Source: Buttiauxella noackiae ATCC 51607 | GTDB lineage: Bacteria; Pseudomonadota; Gammaproteobacteria; Enterobacterales; Enterobacteriaceae | Assembly: GCF_001654865.1 (NCBI RefSeq) | Contig: NZ_LXEO01000002.1 | Location: 62,001-126,000, forward strand | DNA: 64,000 nucleotides | Reading direction: 5' to 3' | Shown: positions 11,231 through 20,690 of the stretch, one piece after another | Numbering within the stretch: position 1 is the stretch's first letter | How the letters are laid out: the number at the start of each line of letters is the position of its first letter | The notes under the pieces: model-generated | Seen by the model: the letters and a program-made list of their open reading frames with translations, nothing else | What the model was told of the DNA's origin: nothing | The model's database searches: none | Program-made: the position numbers and the translations under genes

Positions 11231-11248
11231 AGTGAGAATATTCTCACT
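11231..11248. promoter_or_regulatory. Perfect 18-bp palindrome over the yicS promoter (RcsAB-like)
   Basis: AGTGAGAATATTCTCACT is a perfect inverted repeat. Its core TGAGAATATTCTCA agrees with the RcsAB box consensus TAAGAATATTCCTA at 11 of 14 positions. It overlaps the last bases of the predicted -10 of the minus-strand gene and its start point, the position of a repressor operator. The regulator assignment is inference. Confidence 0.55.
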
Positions 11249-11274
11249 ATAGGTAGGGCTAACTTATTAAGCAA
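11246..11274 (-). promoter_or_regulatory. Promoter of the yicS-like gene
   Basis: Read on the minus strand, TTGCTT (11274-11269) and TATAGT (11251-11246) are separated by exactly 17 bases. The predicted start falls inside the palindrome at 11231-11248. Confidence 0.6.
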
Positions 11275-11285
11275 ACGGCTCAATT

Positions 11286-11308
11286 TCTCATCCCCCGCTT
11301 TCATCCCC
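11286..11308 (-). promoter_or_regulatory. Two candidate MalT boxes upstream of malZ
   Basis: On the minus strand GGGGATGAGA (11295-11286) and GGGGATGAAA (11308-11299) match the MalT core GGGGA(T/G)GAGG at nine and eight of ten positions. They are spaced 13 bases apart and lie 80-100 bases before malZ. This agrees with malZ being a maltose-regulon gene in E. coli. Confidence 0.65.
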
Positions 11309-11387
11309 CAATAAAAATAGCAACGATGAGTGATAGCCAGCTACGCTGTGGCAAGGTGGCGGCAATAAATTTTCTGGGGATACGATT

Positions 11388-13205
11388 ATGTTGAATGCCT
11401 GGCACCTTCCGGTGCCCCCTTTCATACAAACACGTAAAGACAAGTTGTATATCACGCTGTGGGTCTCTGGCGATGATTTACCGCAGCGTGTAGTTCTGCG
11501 TTACGAAAAGGATAATGAAGAAACCTCAATACCGATGACGCGCCAAAAAGTGGCTCCCGAAGAGGGTGTGGTGGCATGGCGCGGTGTGATTGATCTCACC
11601 GAAGGGCAGCCGCGTCGACGCTACAGCTTCAAGCTACTGTGGTTGGACAAACAGCGCTGGTTAACACCACAAGGTTTGAGGTCAATTCCGCCTGCAAGAC
11701 TTGAGCAATTTGCCGTTGATCTGCCCGATGATGGCCCGCAGTGGGTGCAGGATCAGATCTTCTATCAGATTTTCCCCGATCGTTTTGCGCGTAGTGAGCA
11801 ACGCACTCCAGAGCAGGATCAGGTTTATTATCACCATGCGGCAAAACGCGACATTATTTTGCGCAATTGGGACGATCCGCTGAGTGGGGATGCTGGAGGA
11901 TCGACATTTTACGGCGGCGATCTGGATGGTATTAGTGAAAAACTGCCATATCTGAAAAGGCTGGGCGTCACCGCGCTCTATCTCAATCCGATCTTCACCG
12001 CACCGAGCGTACATAAATACGATACTCAGGATTATCGCCATGTAGACGTGCAGTTCGGCGGCGATCACGCCTTTTTACGTCTGCGTAAAAATACTCAGAA
12101 ATACGGTATGCGCCTGATGCTCGATGGGGTGTTTAACCACAGTGGTGATACGCATCAGTGGTTTGACAGGCAGCAAACTCATGGAGAAGGAGCGAGCCAC
12201 AATCCACAATCTCCATGGCGTGATTTTTACAGCTATAACCAGCAGGGGCATGCGCTCGACTGGCTTGGCTATTCCAGCTTGCCAAAACTGGATTACCAGT
12301 CTTCCTTGTTGGTTGATGAGGTTTACCAGGGAGAAGACAGTATTGTGCGCCACTGGTTACGTGAGCCGTGGGGGATCGACGGCTGGCGGCTTGATGTGGT
12401 GCATATGCTCGGTGAGGCAGGTGGGGCGCGGAATAACTTCCTGCATGTCACGGGTATTACCAGGGCTGCAAAAGAGACCAATCCAGATGCCTATATATTG
12501 GGCGAACATTTTGGTGATGCGCGGCAGTGGCTACAGAATGACACTGAAGATGCGGCAATGAACTACCGTGGCTTCACCTTCCCGCTGTGGGGGTTCCTAG
12601 CTAACACCGATATTTCCTACGATCCGCAGCATATCGACGCACAAACATGTATGGCCTGGATGGATGAATATCGTGCGGGGCTTTCTCAGCAGCAGCAATT
12701 GCGCATGTTTAACCAGCTTGATAGCCATGACACTGCACGTTTCAAGTCGATACTTGGAAAGGATATTGCTCGTTTGCCTCTGGCAGTGGTGTGGCTTTAT
12801 TGCTGGCCGGGCGTGCCTTGTGTTTATTACGGTGATGAAGTCGGCCTGGATGGTAATAACGACCCGTTCTGCCGAAAACCATTCCCGTGGGATCCTGATC
12901 GGCAAGATCTGGATTTGCTGGCGCTTTACCAGCGTTTAGGAAAGTTGCGCCATAAGAGCCGTGCTTTGCGCCATGGCGGTTGCCAGGTGATTTATGCGAA
13001 CGCTGATGTGGTGGTATTTGCGCGTGTTTATCAAAACGAACGCGTGCTGGTGGCGATTAACCGTGGCGAACAAATTGATGTCACGTTGCCGTGGAATCCG
13101 CTGCTAAACGGCATAACCTGGACACAACGAGAAGGTGAAGCGCAGCTGGATAATCACCGATTGTCACTACCTGAAGTTTCCGTTTCTCTCTGGCAAAGTC
13201 TCTGA
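11388..13205 (+). CDS. malZ: Maltodextrin glucosidase MalZ
   Basis: Cytoplasmic glycoside hydrolase family 13 enzyme that releases glucose from the reducing end of maltodextrins. At 605 residues it equals E. coli MalZ. An N-terminal beta domain is followed by the TIM barrel with the four family motifs: DGVFNHSGD, nucleophile D336 in GWRLDVVHM, acid/base E373 in LGEHFG, and D448 in [14 protein letters not shown] ribosome site lies seven bases before the ATG. MalT-like boxes upstream point to induction by maltotriose. The 142 bases after the stop hold a hairpin and then the accessory operon. Confidence 0.97.
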   Translation: MLNAWHLPVPPFIQTRKDKLYITLWVSGDDLPQRVVLRYEKDNEETSIPMTRQKVAPEEGVVAWRGVIDLTEGQPRRRYSFKLLWLDKQRWLTPQGLRSIPPARLEQFAVDLPDDGPQWVQDQIFYQIFPDRFARSEQRTPEQDQVYYHHAAKRDIILRNWDDPLSGDAGGSTFYGGDLDGISEKLPYLKRLGVTALYLNPIFTAPSVHKYDTQDYRHVDVQFGGDHAFLRLRKNTQKYGMRLMLDGVFNHSGDTHQWFDRQQTHGEGASHNPQSPWRDFYSYNQQGHALDWLGYSSLPKLDYQSSLLVDEVYQGEDSIVRHWLREPWGIDGWRLDVVHMLGEAGGARNNFLHVTGITRAAKETNPDAYILGEHFGDARQWLQNDTEDAAMNYRGFTFPLWGFLANTDISYDPQHIDAQTCMAWMDEYRAGLSQQQQLRMFNQLDSHDTARFKSILGKDIARLPLAVVWLYCWPGVPCVYYGDEVGLDGNNDPFCRKPFPWDPDRQDLDLLALYQRLGKLRHKSRALRHGGCQVIYANADVVVFARVYQNERVLVAINRGEQIDVTLPWNPLLNGITWTQREGEAQLDNHRLSLPEVSVSLWQSL

Positions 13206-13216
13206 TTCTGTAACCG

Positions 13217-13247
13217 GTTTCCCTTTTCGTCAGGCGAGGGGGGAAAC
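13217..13247 (+). terminator. Hairpin after malZ
   Basis: GTTTCCCTTTTC (13217-13228) can pair in RNA with GAGGGGGGAAAC (13236-13247) using three G-U pairs, with a seven-base loop. The following bases are not T-rich, so it may only partly stop malZ transcription before the next operon. Confidence 0.45.
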
Positions 13248-13347
13248 AGGTGCTATTCTTATTTCTCGTCCCCCTTCATCACTACCATTCAGGCTAGATA
13301 TTTCCAGCTCTCATGCCCTCCGGGCCCATTGATTCTGAGGAAACACT

Positions 13348-13989
13348 ATGTCTATACGTGAACTGATCGACCCCACTAACTCCACGCTGATTTTTATCGA
13401 CCACCAACCGCAGATGTCTTTTGGCGTGGCGAATATCGACCGGCAAACGTTGAAAAACAACACGGTGGCATTAGCAAAAGCGGGCAAGATTTTTAACGTT
13501 CCCACCATTTTCACCTCGGTCGAAACGAAAAGCTTCAGCGGTTACATCTGGCCCGAACTTCTGGCTGTTCATCCCGAAATAACCCCAATAGAACGTACCT
13601 CAATGAACTCCTGGGAAGATGCCGCTTTTGTTGCCGCGGTGAAAGCGACCGGGCGCAAGAAGCTGATTATCTCTGCGCTGTGGACGGAGGTATGCCTGAC
13701 ATTCCCGGCGCTAATGGCGTTGGAAGAAGGGTTTGAAGTTTATGTGGTAACTGATACTTCGGGCGGGACTTCTGTCGATGCGCACGAACGCTCGATTGAT
13801 CGCATGGTGCAGGCGGGAGCGGTTCCAGTGACCTGGCAACAAGTATTGCTTGAATATCAACGTGACTGGGCGCGGCGTGATACATACGACGCAGTAATGG
13901 ATCTAGTGCGAGAGCACTGTGGCGCGTATGGCATTGGCGTGGATTACGCTTACACCATGGTTCATGGCGCGCCAGAGCGGAAAGCCTGA
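13348..13989 (+). CDS. Isochorismatase-family cysteine hydrolase (YcaC-like)
   Basis: A 213-residue cysteine hydrolase of the isochorismatase superfamily, close to the YcaC branch. D18 in FIDHQPQ and the nucleophile candidate C116 in WTEVCLTFPAL are in the usual places, and the following segment ALMALEEGFEVYVVTD is typical. YcaC-type proteins have no settled substrate; many relatives hydrolyse amides or carbamates. It heads an operon with the ABM-domain protein (55-base gap) and the amidohydrolase (23-base gap), which suggests shared breakdown of one compound. The trio is not in E. coli at this site, so it is probably an acquired or lineage-specific block. Family call secure; substrate unknown. 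Confidence 0.85.
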   Translation: MSIRELIDPTNSTLIFIDHQPQMSFGVANIDRQTLKNNTVALAKAGKIFNVPTIFTSVETKSFSGYIWPELLAVHPEITPIERTSMNSWEDAAFVAAVKATGRKKLIISALWTEVCLTFPALMALEEGFEVYVVTDTSGGTSVDAHERSIDRMVQAGAVPVTWQQVLLEYQRDWARRDTYDAVMDLVREHCGAYGIGVDYAYTMVHGAPERKA

Positions 13990-14044
13990 TTCATTGCGGC
14001 AGGCATTTCCCTGCCTTCTATTTTCTTTGCATCAGGAATAGCCC

Positions 14045-14587
14045 ATGGCTGACAACAATACTGTCACGCTAGTGATTACCCACGCCCTGAAAGCTGGCCA
14101 GGCTGCGCGTTATGAAGAGTGGCTGGCGAAAATCATGCCCGCTGCGGCACGTTATCCGGGGCATCGTGGCGTGCATGTCATTCGCCCAACGGCCGGGAAT
14201 GACGTGTACAACATCGTTATTCGCTTCGATACACTGGAAAATCTCACCGCCTGGACGAAATCGGCCGAGCGTGAAGCGTTGGTCGAGGAGATCAAACCGA
14301 TCCTCAGCCAGGACGACCATCTGGAAGTACGCACCGAAAACGCATTTTGGTTCACCCCGGAAACACCGACGATCAAACGCCCGGCTCAGTGGAAGCAATT
14401 CCTGATAACGCTGGCCGTCATTTTCCCAAGCACTAACGTGGTGCCACGTATCACAGCCCTGGTTTTTCCTTCGCTGCATGGTTCGCTTTTATTACATCTC
14501 ATCAATGACGCGTTAGTGGTGGCGTTGGTGGTGTGGTTATGGATGCCAATCATGACGCGCCTGTTTGCAGGCTGGTTGAAAAAATAA
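14045..14587 (+). CDS. ABM-domain protein with C-terminal membrane segments
   Basis: A 180-residue protein with an antibiotic-biosynthesis-monooxygenase (ABM) ferredoxin-like domain in residues 1-100 (TLVITHALKAGQAARYEEWL... HRGVHVIRP... YNIVIRFDTLENLTAW). After a linker it has two hydrophobic stretches near 119-138 and 147-175, ending in WLKK. ABM proteins include cofactor-free monooxygenases, but many have no known activity; the membrane tail would place the domain at the inner membrane. Middle gene of the three-gene operon. Family is clear from the fold pattern; catalysis is not shown. Confidence 0.8.
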   Translation: MADNNTVTLVITHALKAGQAARYEEWLAKIMPAAARYPGHRGVHVIRPTAGNDVYNIVIRFDTLENLTAWTKSAEREALVEEIKPILSQDDHLEVRTENAFWFTPETPTIKRPAQWKQFLITLAVIFPSTNVVPRITALVFPSLHGSLLLHLINDALVVALVVWLWMPIMTRLFAGWLKK

Positions 14588-14610
14588 CGTTCCACTGAGG
14601 AGAACAGGTT

Positions 14611-16479
14611 ATGTCGCAATCTGCTTCATTAATTCTCACTAACGGTCAATTTCATACCCTTGATAGCGAAGCACCGCTGGCCGAAGCGGTGGCAATCAAA
14701 GACGGCAAAATTATCGCAGTAGGGAATGAGTCGTGGGTGATGAGCTTTGCGAGTGGGGAAACACAGCGAATTGATCTTAAAGGCCATACGGTAATACCAG
14801 GCCTTAATGACTCACATTTGCACCTTATTCGTGGTGGGCTCAATTACAACCTGGAGCTACGTTGGGAAGGTGTGCCATCACTTGCGGATGCACTACGGAT
14901 GCTAAAAGAGCAGGCCTTGCGTACCCCTTCGCCGCAGTGGGTGCGTGTGGTTGGAGGGTGGACGGAGTTTCAGTTTGCTGAGCGCCGTATGCCAACGCTT
15001 GAAGAACTCAATGAGGCAGCTCCAGATACGCCCGTTTTTGTGCTGCATCTTTATGACCGCGCACTGCTAAATCAGGCGGCGCTTAGAGCGGTGGGCTACA
15101 CCAAAGAGACGCCTAATCCGCCGGGCGGTGAAATCATGCGTGACCGCCATGGCAATCCAACGGGGATGCTTATCGCCAAACCGAATGCAATGATCCTCTA
15201 TTCAACACTGGCTAAAGGGCCGAAATTACCGCTGGAAATGCAGGTAAACTCGACACGTCAGTTTATGCGAGAACTCAACCGCTTAGGTGTAACCAGCGCC
15301 ATTGATGCTGGTGGTGGTTTCCAGAATTACCCGGAGGACTACCAGATTATCGACCAGCTTCACGCGCAACAGCAGATGACGGTACGCATTGCCTATAACC
15401 TGTTTACCCAGCGCCCGCAGCATGAACTGGAAGATTTTGAAAAGTGGACCGATATGCTGAAACCGGGGCAGGGAACGGATTTCTATCGCGCCAATGGAGC
15501 CGGAGAAATGCTGGTCTTTTCTGCCGCCGATTTTGAAGACTTTTTGCAACCACGTCCGGATTTACCAGAAGGTATGGAGCAAGAGCTGGAACGTGTGGTA
15601 CGCCATTTAGTAGAACATCGTTGGCCATTCCGTTTACATGCGACCTATAACGAGTCCATCAGTCGGATGTTGGACGTCTTCGAAAAGGTGGATCGTGATA
15701 TTCCGTTTAATGGTTTGCATTGGTTTTTCGATCATGCAGAAACGATTACCGAGAAAAATATCGAGCGAGTTAAAGCGTTGGGCGGTGGGATTGCTGTGCA
15801 GCACCGTATGGCGTTTCAAGGGGAATATTATGCCGCACGCTACGGAGCACAGGCGGTTAAGCAGACGCCACCCGTCGCGAAAATGCTCTGTGCTGAATTG
15901 CCTGTTGGGTTAGGCACAGATGCGACACGAGTTGCCAGCTACAACCCGTGGACCGCGCTCTACTGGCTAGTTTCAGGGCGTACCGTGGGTGGCATGCAAA
16001 TGTATGACGACAATAACCGGCTATCGCGTGATGTTGCGCTGGAATTGTGGACGGCGGGCAGTGCGTGGTTTTCCAGTGAGCAGGGCAAAAAGGGTCGAAT
16101 TCAAACCGGGCAACTGGCGGATTTAGTCGTGCTGTCGAAAGACTTTTTCAGCGTGACGGAAGAGGAAATCAAAGGCATTGAATCATTGATGACACTGGTG
16201 GATGGTAAAGTGGTTTACGCAGCCGGTGTGTTTACGTCACTGGGACCGCCGGCAATTCCGGTCGTGCCTGAATGGTCACCCGTGGCAAATGTCCCCGGAC
16301 ATTATCGAAGCGATCCGCCAATAGCCGCGAAAGTGGGCATGGCTGCGCAGGTTCATCAGTGTTGTGGGGGTTGTAACGTGCATGGTCACCAGCATGATGC
16401 GGCGCGTACATCGGCGATACCGGTTTCTGACGAAGGGGCATTCTGGGGTGTTTTGGGGTGCTCTTGTTTTGCGTTTTGA
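14611..16479 (+). CDS. Amidohydrolase family 3 protein with Cys/His-rich tail
   Basis: A 622-residue metal-dependent hydrolase of the YtcJ-like amidohydrolase branch. The N-terminal composite beta domain (LILTNGQFHTLDSEAPLAEA, then DGKIIAVG) leads to the metal-binding NDSHLHL with H69 and H71; later motifs include HATYNES, HWFFDHAE and LGTDATR. The C-terminus closes the beta domain with LADLVVLSKDFF, then extends into an unusual tail with C584, C585, C588, H591, H593 and H595 and a final pair C617/C619. Such proteins hydrolyse C-N bonds in varied substrates. Third gene of the operon, followed by a strong terminator shared with tsaA. Substrate unknown. Confidence 0.85.
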   Translation: MSQSASLILTNGQFHTLDSEAPLAEAVAIKDGKIIAVGNESWVMSFASGETQRIDLKGHTVIPGLNDSHLHLIRGGLNYNLELRWEGVPSLADALRMLKEQALRTPSPQWVRVVGGWTEFQFAERRMPTLEELNEAAPDTPVFVLHLYDRALLNQAALRAVGYTKETPNPPGGEIMRDRHGNPTGMLIAKPNAMILYSTLAKGPKLPLEMQVNSTRQFMRELNRLGVTSAIDAGGGFQNYPEDYQIIDQLHAQQQMTVRIAYNLFTQRPQHELEDFEKWTDMLKPGQGTDFYRANGAGEMLVFSAADFEDFLQPRPDLPEGMEQELERVVRHLVEHRWPFRLHATYNESISRMLDVFEKVDRDIPFNGLHWFFDHAETITEKNIERVKALGGGIAVQHRMAFQGEYYAARYGAQAVKQTPPVAKMLCAELPVGLGTDATRVASYNPWTALYWLVSGRTVGGMQMYDDNNRLSRDVALELWTAGSAWFSSEQGKKGRIQTGQLADLVVLSKDFFSVTEEEIKGIESLMTLVDGKVVYAAGVFTSLGPPAIPVVPEWSPVANVPGHYRSDPPIAAKVGMAAQVHQCCGGCNVHGHQHDAARTSAIPVSDEGAFWGVLGCSCFAF

Positions 16480-16496
16480 GTAGATTTAAACCATTA

Positions 16497-16522
16497 AAAA
16501 AGGCCGCTTGCGCGGCCTTTTT
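16497..16522. terminator. Bidirectional terminator
   Basis: AAAAAGGCCGC and GCGGCCTTTTT arms with a four-base loop form an eleven-pair stem with T-runs on both strands. It ends the amidohydrolase operon (plus) and the peroxiredoxin gene (minus). Confidence 0.93.
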
Positions 16523-16541
16523 CGTCAAAAACGTTTAGCGA

Positions 16542-17144
16542 TTACAGGCTAGAAACGTTTTCGCTCAGGTATTTAGCAACGCCGTCTGGAGACGCGTTCA
16601 TGCCTTCTTTACCTTTTTCCCACTGAGCTGGGCACACTTCGCCGTGCTCTTCGTGGAATTGCAGCGCATCAACCATACGCAGCATTTCATCAACGTTACG
16701 GCCCAGCGGCAGGTCGTTAACAACCTGGTGACGCACGATGCCGTTTTTGTCGATCAGGAAAGAACCACGCAGAGCAACGCCTGCGTCTGGATGTTCGATG
16801 CCATAAGCTTTCTGAATTTCACGCTTAATGTCAGCAACCATCGCGTATTTCACTTCGCCGATGCCGCCATTTTCAACAGGGGTTTTACGCCATGCGTTGT
16901 GAACGAACTGGGAGTCAAAAGATACACCAACGACTTCTACGCCACGTTTCTGGAATTCTTCGTAACGCTTGTCGAACGCAATCAGTTCAGACGGACAAAC
17001 GAAAGTGAAGTCCATTGGCCAGAAGAACACAACGGTGGTTTTACCATTGGTGTGTGCTTTGAAGTTGAAGTTCTCAACGATTTCGCCACTACCGAGAACG
17101 GCTGCAGCTGTAAAGTCAGGGGCTGGACGAGTAACCAGGACCAT
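16542..17144 (-). CDS. tsaA: 2-Cys peroxiredoxin TsaA (AhpC/TSA family)
   Basis: Typical 2-Cys peroxiredoxin reducing hydrogen peroxide and organic hydroperoxides in the cytoplasm. The 200-residue product has peroxidatic C50 in FTFVCPSE and resolving C171 in GEVCPAQW. It also has the GGIG motif and a C-terminal YL in place of YF, features linked to overoxidation sensitivity. It matches Salmonella TsaA, found at the same locus next to malZ but absent there in E. coli K-12. The symbol tsaA here is the peroxiredoxin, not the tRNA methyltransferase TrmO. The electron donor (thioredoxin or AhpF-like) cannot be told from sequence. An OxyR-like motif lies upstream of its promoter. Confidence 0.88.
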   Translation of the reverse strand: MVLVTRPAPDFTAAAVLGSGEIVENFNFKAHTNGKTTVVFFWPMDFTFVCPSELIAFDKRYEEFQKRGVEVVGVSFDSQFVHNAWRKTPVENGGIGEVKYAMVADIKREIQKAYGIEHPDAGVALRGSFLIDKNGIVRHQVVNDLPLGRNVDEMLRMVDALQFHEEHGEVCPAQWEKGKEGMNASPDGVAKYLSENVSSL

Positions 17145-17193
17145 ATGTACTCCTGTTAATTTTGTTAAAGTGAGTGTTAACGCAACGGGGGGG

Positions 17194-17260
17194 AGTATAG
17201 GGGCGGCAATCCCTCTAACTCAAGCATGCTGCGCCAATTAATCAGATAGGATTTACCTAT
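17194..17260 (-). promoter_or_regulatory. tsaA promoter with OxyR-like site
   Basis: On the minus strand TTGAGT (17223-17218) and TATACT (17199-17194) are 18 bases apart. Upstream, ATAG-N7-CTAT at 17260-17246 fits one half of the OxyR motif ATAGnTnnnAnCTAT and is centred about 66 bases before the expected start point. The second OxyR half-site is weak (ATTG in place of ATAG). Peroxide induction is therefore plausible but inferred. Confidence 0.5.
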
Positions 17261-17297
17261 CAAAAAATGAATATTCGCACGGCAGCGATCCAAAATA

Positions 17298-17317
17298 GCC
17301 CTTTTTTACAAAAGGGC
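17298..17317 (-). terminator. Weak hairpin after acpH
   Basis: GCCCTTTT (17298-17305) and AAAAGGGC (17310-17317) form an eight-pair stem about 30 bases beyond the acpH stop on the minus strand, followed by TATTTT. A modest terminator. Confidence 0.5.
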
Positions 17318-17345
17318 AAGAATTTAATCGTAAGGCTGCGATCGC

Positions 17346-17927
17346 TTACAAATTCTTTTGTTCGGCTAGATTCATCATGCGTGGGTAGAACTGCCAGAAC
17401 AGCTCTTCAAGCGCATCATAGTGAGCATCAAGATCTTGCCAGGAAGCTCGCAAAGCATCAAGTTTTGGTCTACGGCTAGCCATACCATTGAGAACATTAG
17501 CAATAAATGCCATATCGCTATAACGCTCCATCCAGCGCTCTTCCCACAGATATTGATTCAGATTGATAAAGCGCGGTGGGGTATCCGCTAAGAACGGTTC
17601 AATATTGGCACGGGCACTGGAGATAAACTCTGCCAGCGGGAGATCCGGACTTAGCGTTTGCCAATGGCGTGAAATGAAATGATCCCACATGACATCCAGC
17701 GTAATCGGTGCGACACGGCGCGTTTCAGGGCGGAACCATTGACGTGCAATTGCCACTTCCGGTAAACCATCGGTCAGAACATCCACACGGCGGTGCATTC
17801 GGATGCCAGCCACCACATCGCCTGGAAAACTTTCATCCGGGTTGCCACGTACGAAATCAGCCAGCAAATTACCCAAGAGTGAGCTATCAGAAAGGCTTGC
17901 GAGATGTAAATGGGCGAGAAAATTCAT
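17346..17927 (-). CDS. acpH: Acyl carrier protein phosphodiesterase AcpH
   Basis: Cytoplasmic phosphodiesterase that removes the 4'-phosphopantetheine group from holo-acyl carrier protein. The 193-residue protein equals E. coli AcpH (YajB) in length and has the family's conserved His/Asp stretches [26 protein letters not shown] and [12 protein letters not shown], which supply the metal site related to HD-domain enzymes. TAAGG lies five bases before the ATG. It is divergent from queA, as in E. coli, across a 103-base spacer. Confidence 0.95.
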   Translation of the reverse strand: MNFLAHLHLASLSDSSLLGNLLADFVRGNPDESFPGDVVAGIRMHRRVDVLTDGLPEVAIARQWFRPETRRVAPITLDVMWDHFISRHWQTLSPDLPLAEFISSARANIEPFLADTPPRFINLNQYLWEERWMERYSDMAFIANVLNGMASRRPKLDALRASWQDLDAHYDALEELFWQFYPRMMNLAEQKNL

Positions 17928-17967
17928 AGTAACCTTATTCGTAAATAGCGTAAGGGCGGCTTATTCC

Positions 17968-17996
17968 TTGCAGGGAAAGTCCCCTGGCACTAGACT
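17968..17996 (+). promoter_or_regulatory. queA operon promoter
   Basis: TTGCAG (17968-17973) and TAGACT (17991-17996) are separated by 17 bases, 35 bases upstream of the queA ATG. Good sigma-70 geometry. Confidence 0.65.
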
Positions 17997-18030
17997 GTAG
18001 CGCCACTTTTTAAGTCTTGAGTTCTAAACC

Positions 18031-19101
18031 ATGCGCGTTGCCGATTTTTCCTTTGAATTACCAGAATCCTTGATTGCTCATTATCCACAAGCACAGCGTA
18101 GTGGGTGTCGTTTGCTGTCGCTGGAAGGGCCGACGGGTAATTTAACGCATGGCACTTTCACCGATCTGCTCGATAAGCTCAACCCTGGAGATTTGCTGGT
18201 CTTTAACAATACCCGTGTAATCCCGGCGCGCCTTTTTGGCCGCAAAGCGAGCGGCGGCAAAATTGAAGTGCTGGTTGAGCGCATGCTTGATGACAAACGC
18301 ATCCTTGCCCATATCCGCGCTTCTAAGGCCCCTAAACCGGGTGCCGAATTGCTGTTGGGCGATGATGAAAGCGTACATGCGACTATGGTTGCGCGCCACG
18401 ATGCGCTGTTCGAAGTGCAATTCGAAGACGAACGCAGCGTGCTCGATATTTTAAACAGTATCGGCCATATGCCGTTGCCACCGTATATTGACCGTCCGGA
18501 TGAAGAGTCTGACCGCGAGCTATACCAGACGGTCTATAGCCAGAAACCAGGTGCGGTTGCGGCTCCGACGGCGGGTTTGCACTTTGATGAGCCGTTGCTG
18601 GAAGCGCTGCGCAACAAGGGTATTGAGCAGGCGTTTGTGACGCTGCACGTAGGAGCCGGGACATTCCAGCCAGTGCGCGTTGATAGCATCGAAGATCACA
18701 TCATGCATTCCGAATATGCGGAAGTGCCTCAAGATGTCGTTGATGCCGTATTAGCCTGTAAAGCACGTGGTAATCGCGTTATTGCGGTTGGCACGACATC
18801 AGTTCGTTCGTTAGAAAGCGCGGCTCAGGCAGCAAAAAACGATCTGATTGAACCTTTCTTTGGCGACACACAAATTTTTATCTACCCAGGTTATCAATAC
18901 AAAGTGATTGATGCGCTGGTGACCAATTTCCACCTGCCGGAATCGACTCTGATCATGCTGGTTTCTGCGTTTGCTGGTTATAAAAACACCATGAACGCCT
19001 ATAAAGAAGCCGTAAGTTCCGAATATCGCTTTTTTAGTTACGGGGATGCCATGTTCATCACGTACAATCCGCAGGCTATTGATGAGCGCCCAGGCGCTTA
19101 A
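18031..19101 (+). CDS. queA: S-adenosylmethionine:tRNA ribosyltransferase-isomerase QueA
   Basis: Converts 7-aminomethyl-7-deazaguanine in tRNA to epoxyqueuosine by transferring and isomerising the ribosyl group of S-adenosylmethionine, in the queuosine pathway. Exactly 356 residues, as in E. coli. Conserved stretches include [19 protein letters not shown], the [12 protein letters not shown] segment, APTAGLHF and [10 protein letters not shown]. First gene of queA-tgt-yajC-secD-secF; an internal hairpin separates it from tgt, the enzyme acting just before it in the pathway. The queC gene at the window's end belongs to the same pathway. Confidence 0.97.
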   Translation: MRVADFSFELPESLIAHYPQAQRSGCRLLSLEGPTGNLTHGTFTDLLDKLNPGDLLVFNNTRVIPARLFGRKASGGKIEVLVERMLDDKRILAHIRASKAPKPGAELLLGDDESVHATMVARHDALFEVQFEDERSVLDILNSIGHMPLPPYIDRPDEESDRELYQTVYSQKPGAVAAPTAGLHFDEPLLEALRNKGIEQAFVTLHVGAGTFQPVRVDSIEDHIMHSEYAEVPQDVVDAVLACKARGNRVIAVGTTSVRSLESAAQAAKNDLIEPFFGDTQIFIYPGYQYKVIDALVTNFHLPESTLIMLVSAFAGYKNTMNAYKEAVSSEYRFFSYGDAMFITYNPQAIDERPGA

Positions 19102-19113
19102 TCACTAAATTCT

Positions 19114-19146
19114 ACGCCGCCGGTTACTCCGACGGCGTTTTGTCTT
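19114..19146 (+). terminator. Hairpin between queA and tgt
   Basis: ACGCCG-C-CGG and CCG-A-CGGCGT form a nine-pair stem with one mismatch and a TTACT loop, followed by TTTTGTCTT. The short T-run suggests partial termination (attenuation) inside the operon. Confidence 0.6.
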
Positions 19147-19148
19147 AA

Positions 19149-20309
<1,161 letters not shown>

Positions 20310-20330
20310 TTTAATAATGAGGGATTTTTA

Positions 20331-20663
20331 ATGAGCTTTATCATTTCTGATGCGGTTGCTGCAACAGGTGCTCCGGCGCAGGGTAGCCCGTACTCTTTGA
20401 TTCTTATGCTGGTGGTTTTTGGTCTGATCTTCTATTTCATGATCCTGCGCCCACAGCAAAAACGTACCAAAGAGCATAAAAAGCTGATGGACTCCATCTC
20501 TAAAGGGGATGAAGTGCTGACTACCGGTGGTCTGGTTGGTCGCGTAGTGAAAGTAGCTGAAACTGGCTATATCTCTATTGCGTTAAACGACACCACTGAA
20601 GTGGTTATCAAGCGTGATTTCGTAGCTGCCGTTCTGCCGAAAGGCACTATGAAGGCGCTGTAA
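20331..20663 (+). CDS. yajC: Sec translocase accessory protein YajC
   Basis: Small inner-membrane partner of SecDF-YidC in protein export. The 110 residues match E. coli YajC: a short N-terminal segment, one membrane helix around residues 20-38 (LILMLVVFGLIFYFMI), then the basic RPQQKRTKEHK and a cytoplasmic beta-rich domain with GDEVLTTGGLVGRV. Twenty-one bases after tgt and 27 before secD. Confidence 0.97.
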   Translation: MSFIISDAVAATGAPAQGSPYSLILMLVVFGLIFYFMILRPQQKRTKEHKKLMDSISKGDEVLTTGGLVGRVVKVAETGYISIALNDTTEVVIKRDFVAAVLPKGTMKAL

Positions 20664-20690
20664 TATTCGTTTTTCCCTAAGGGAACTACC

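Noticed and set aside
13217-13247. Hairpin after malZ as a full intrinsic terminator
   Set aside because: The stem needs three G-U pairs and no T-run follows, so it is listed only as a weak terminator.
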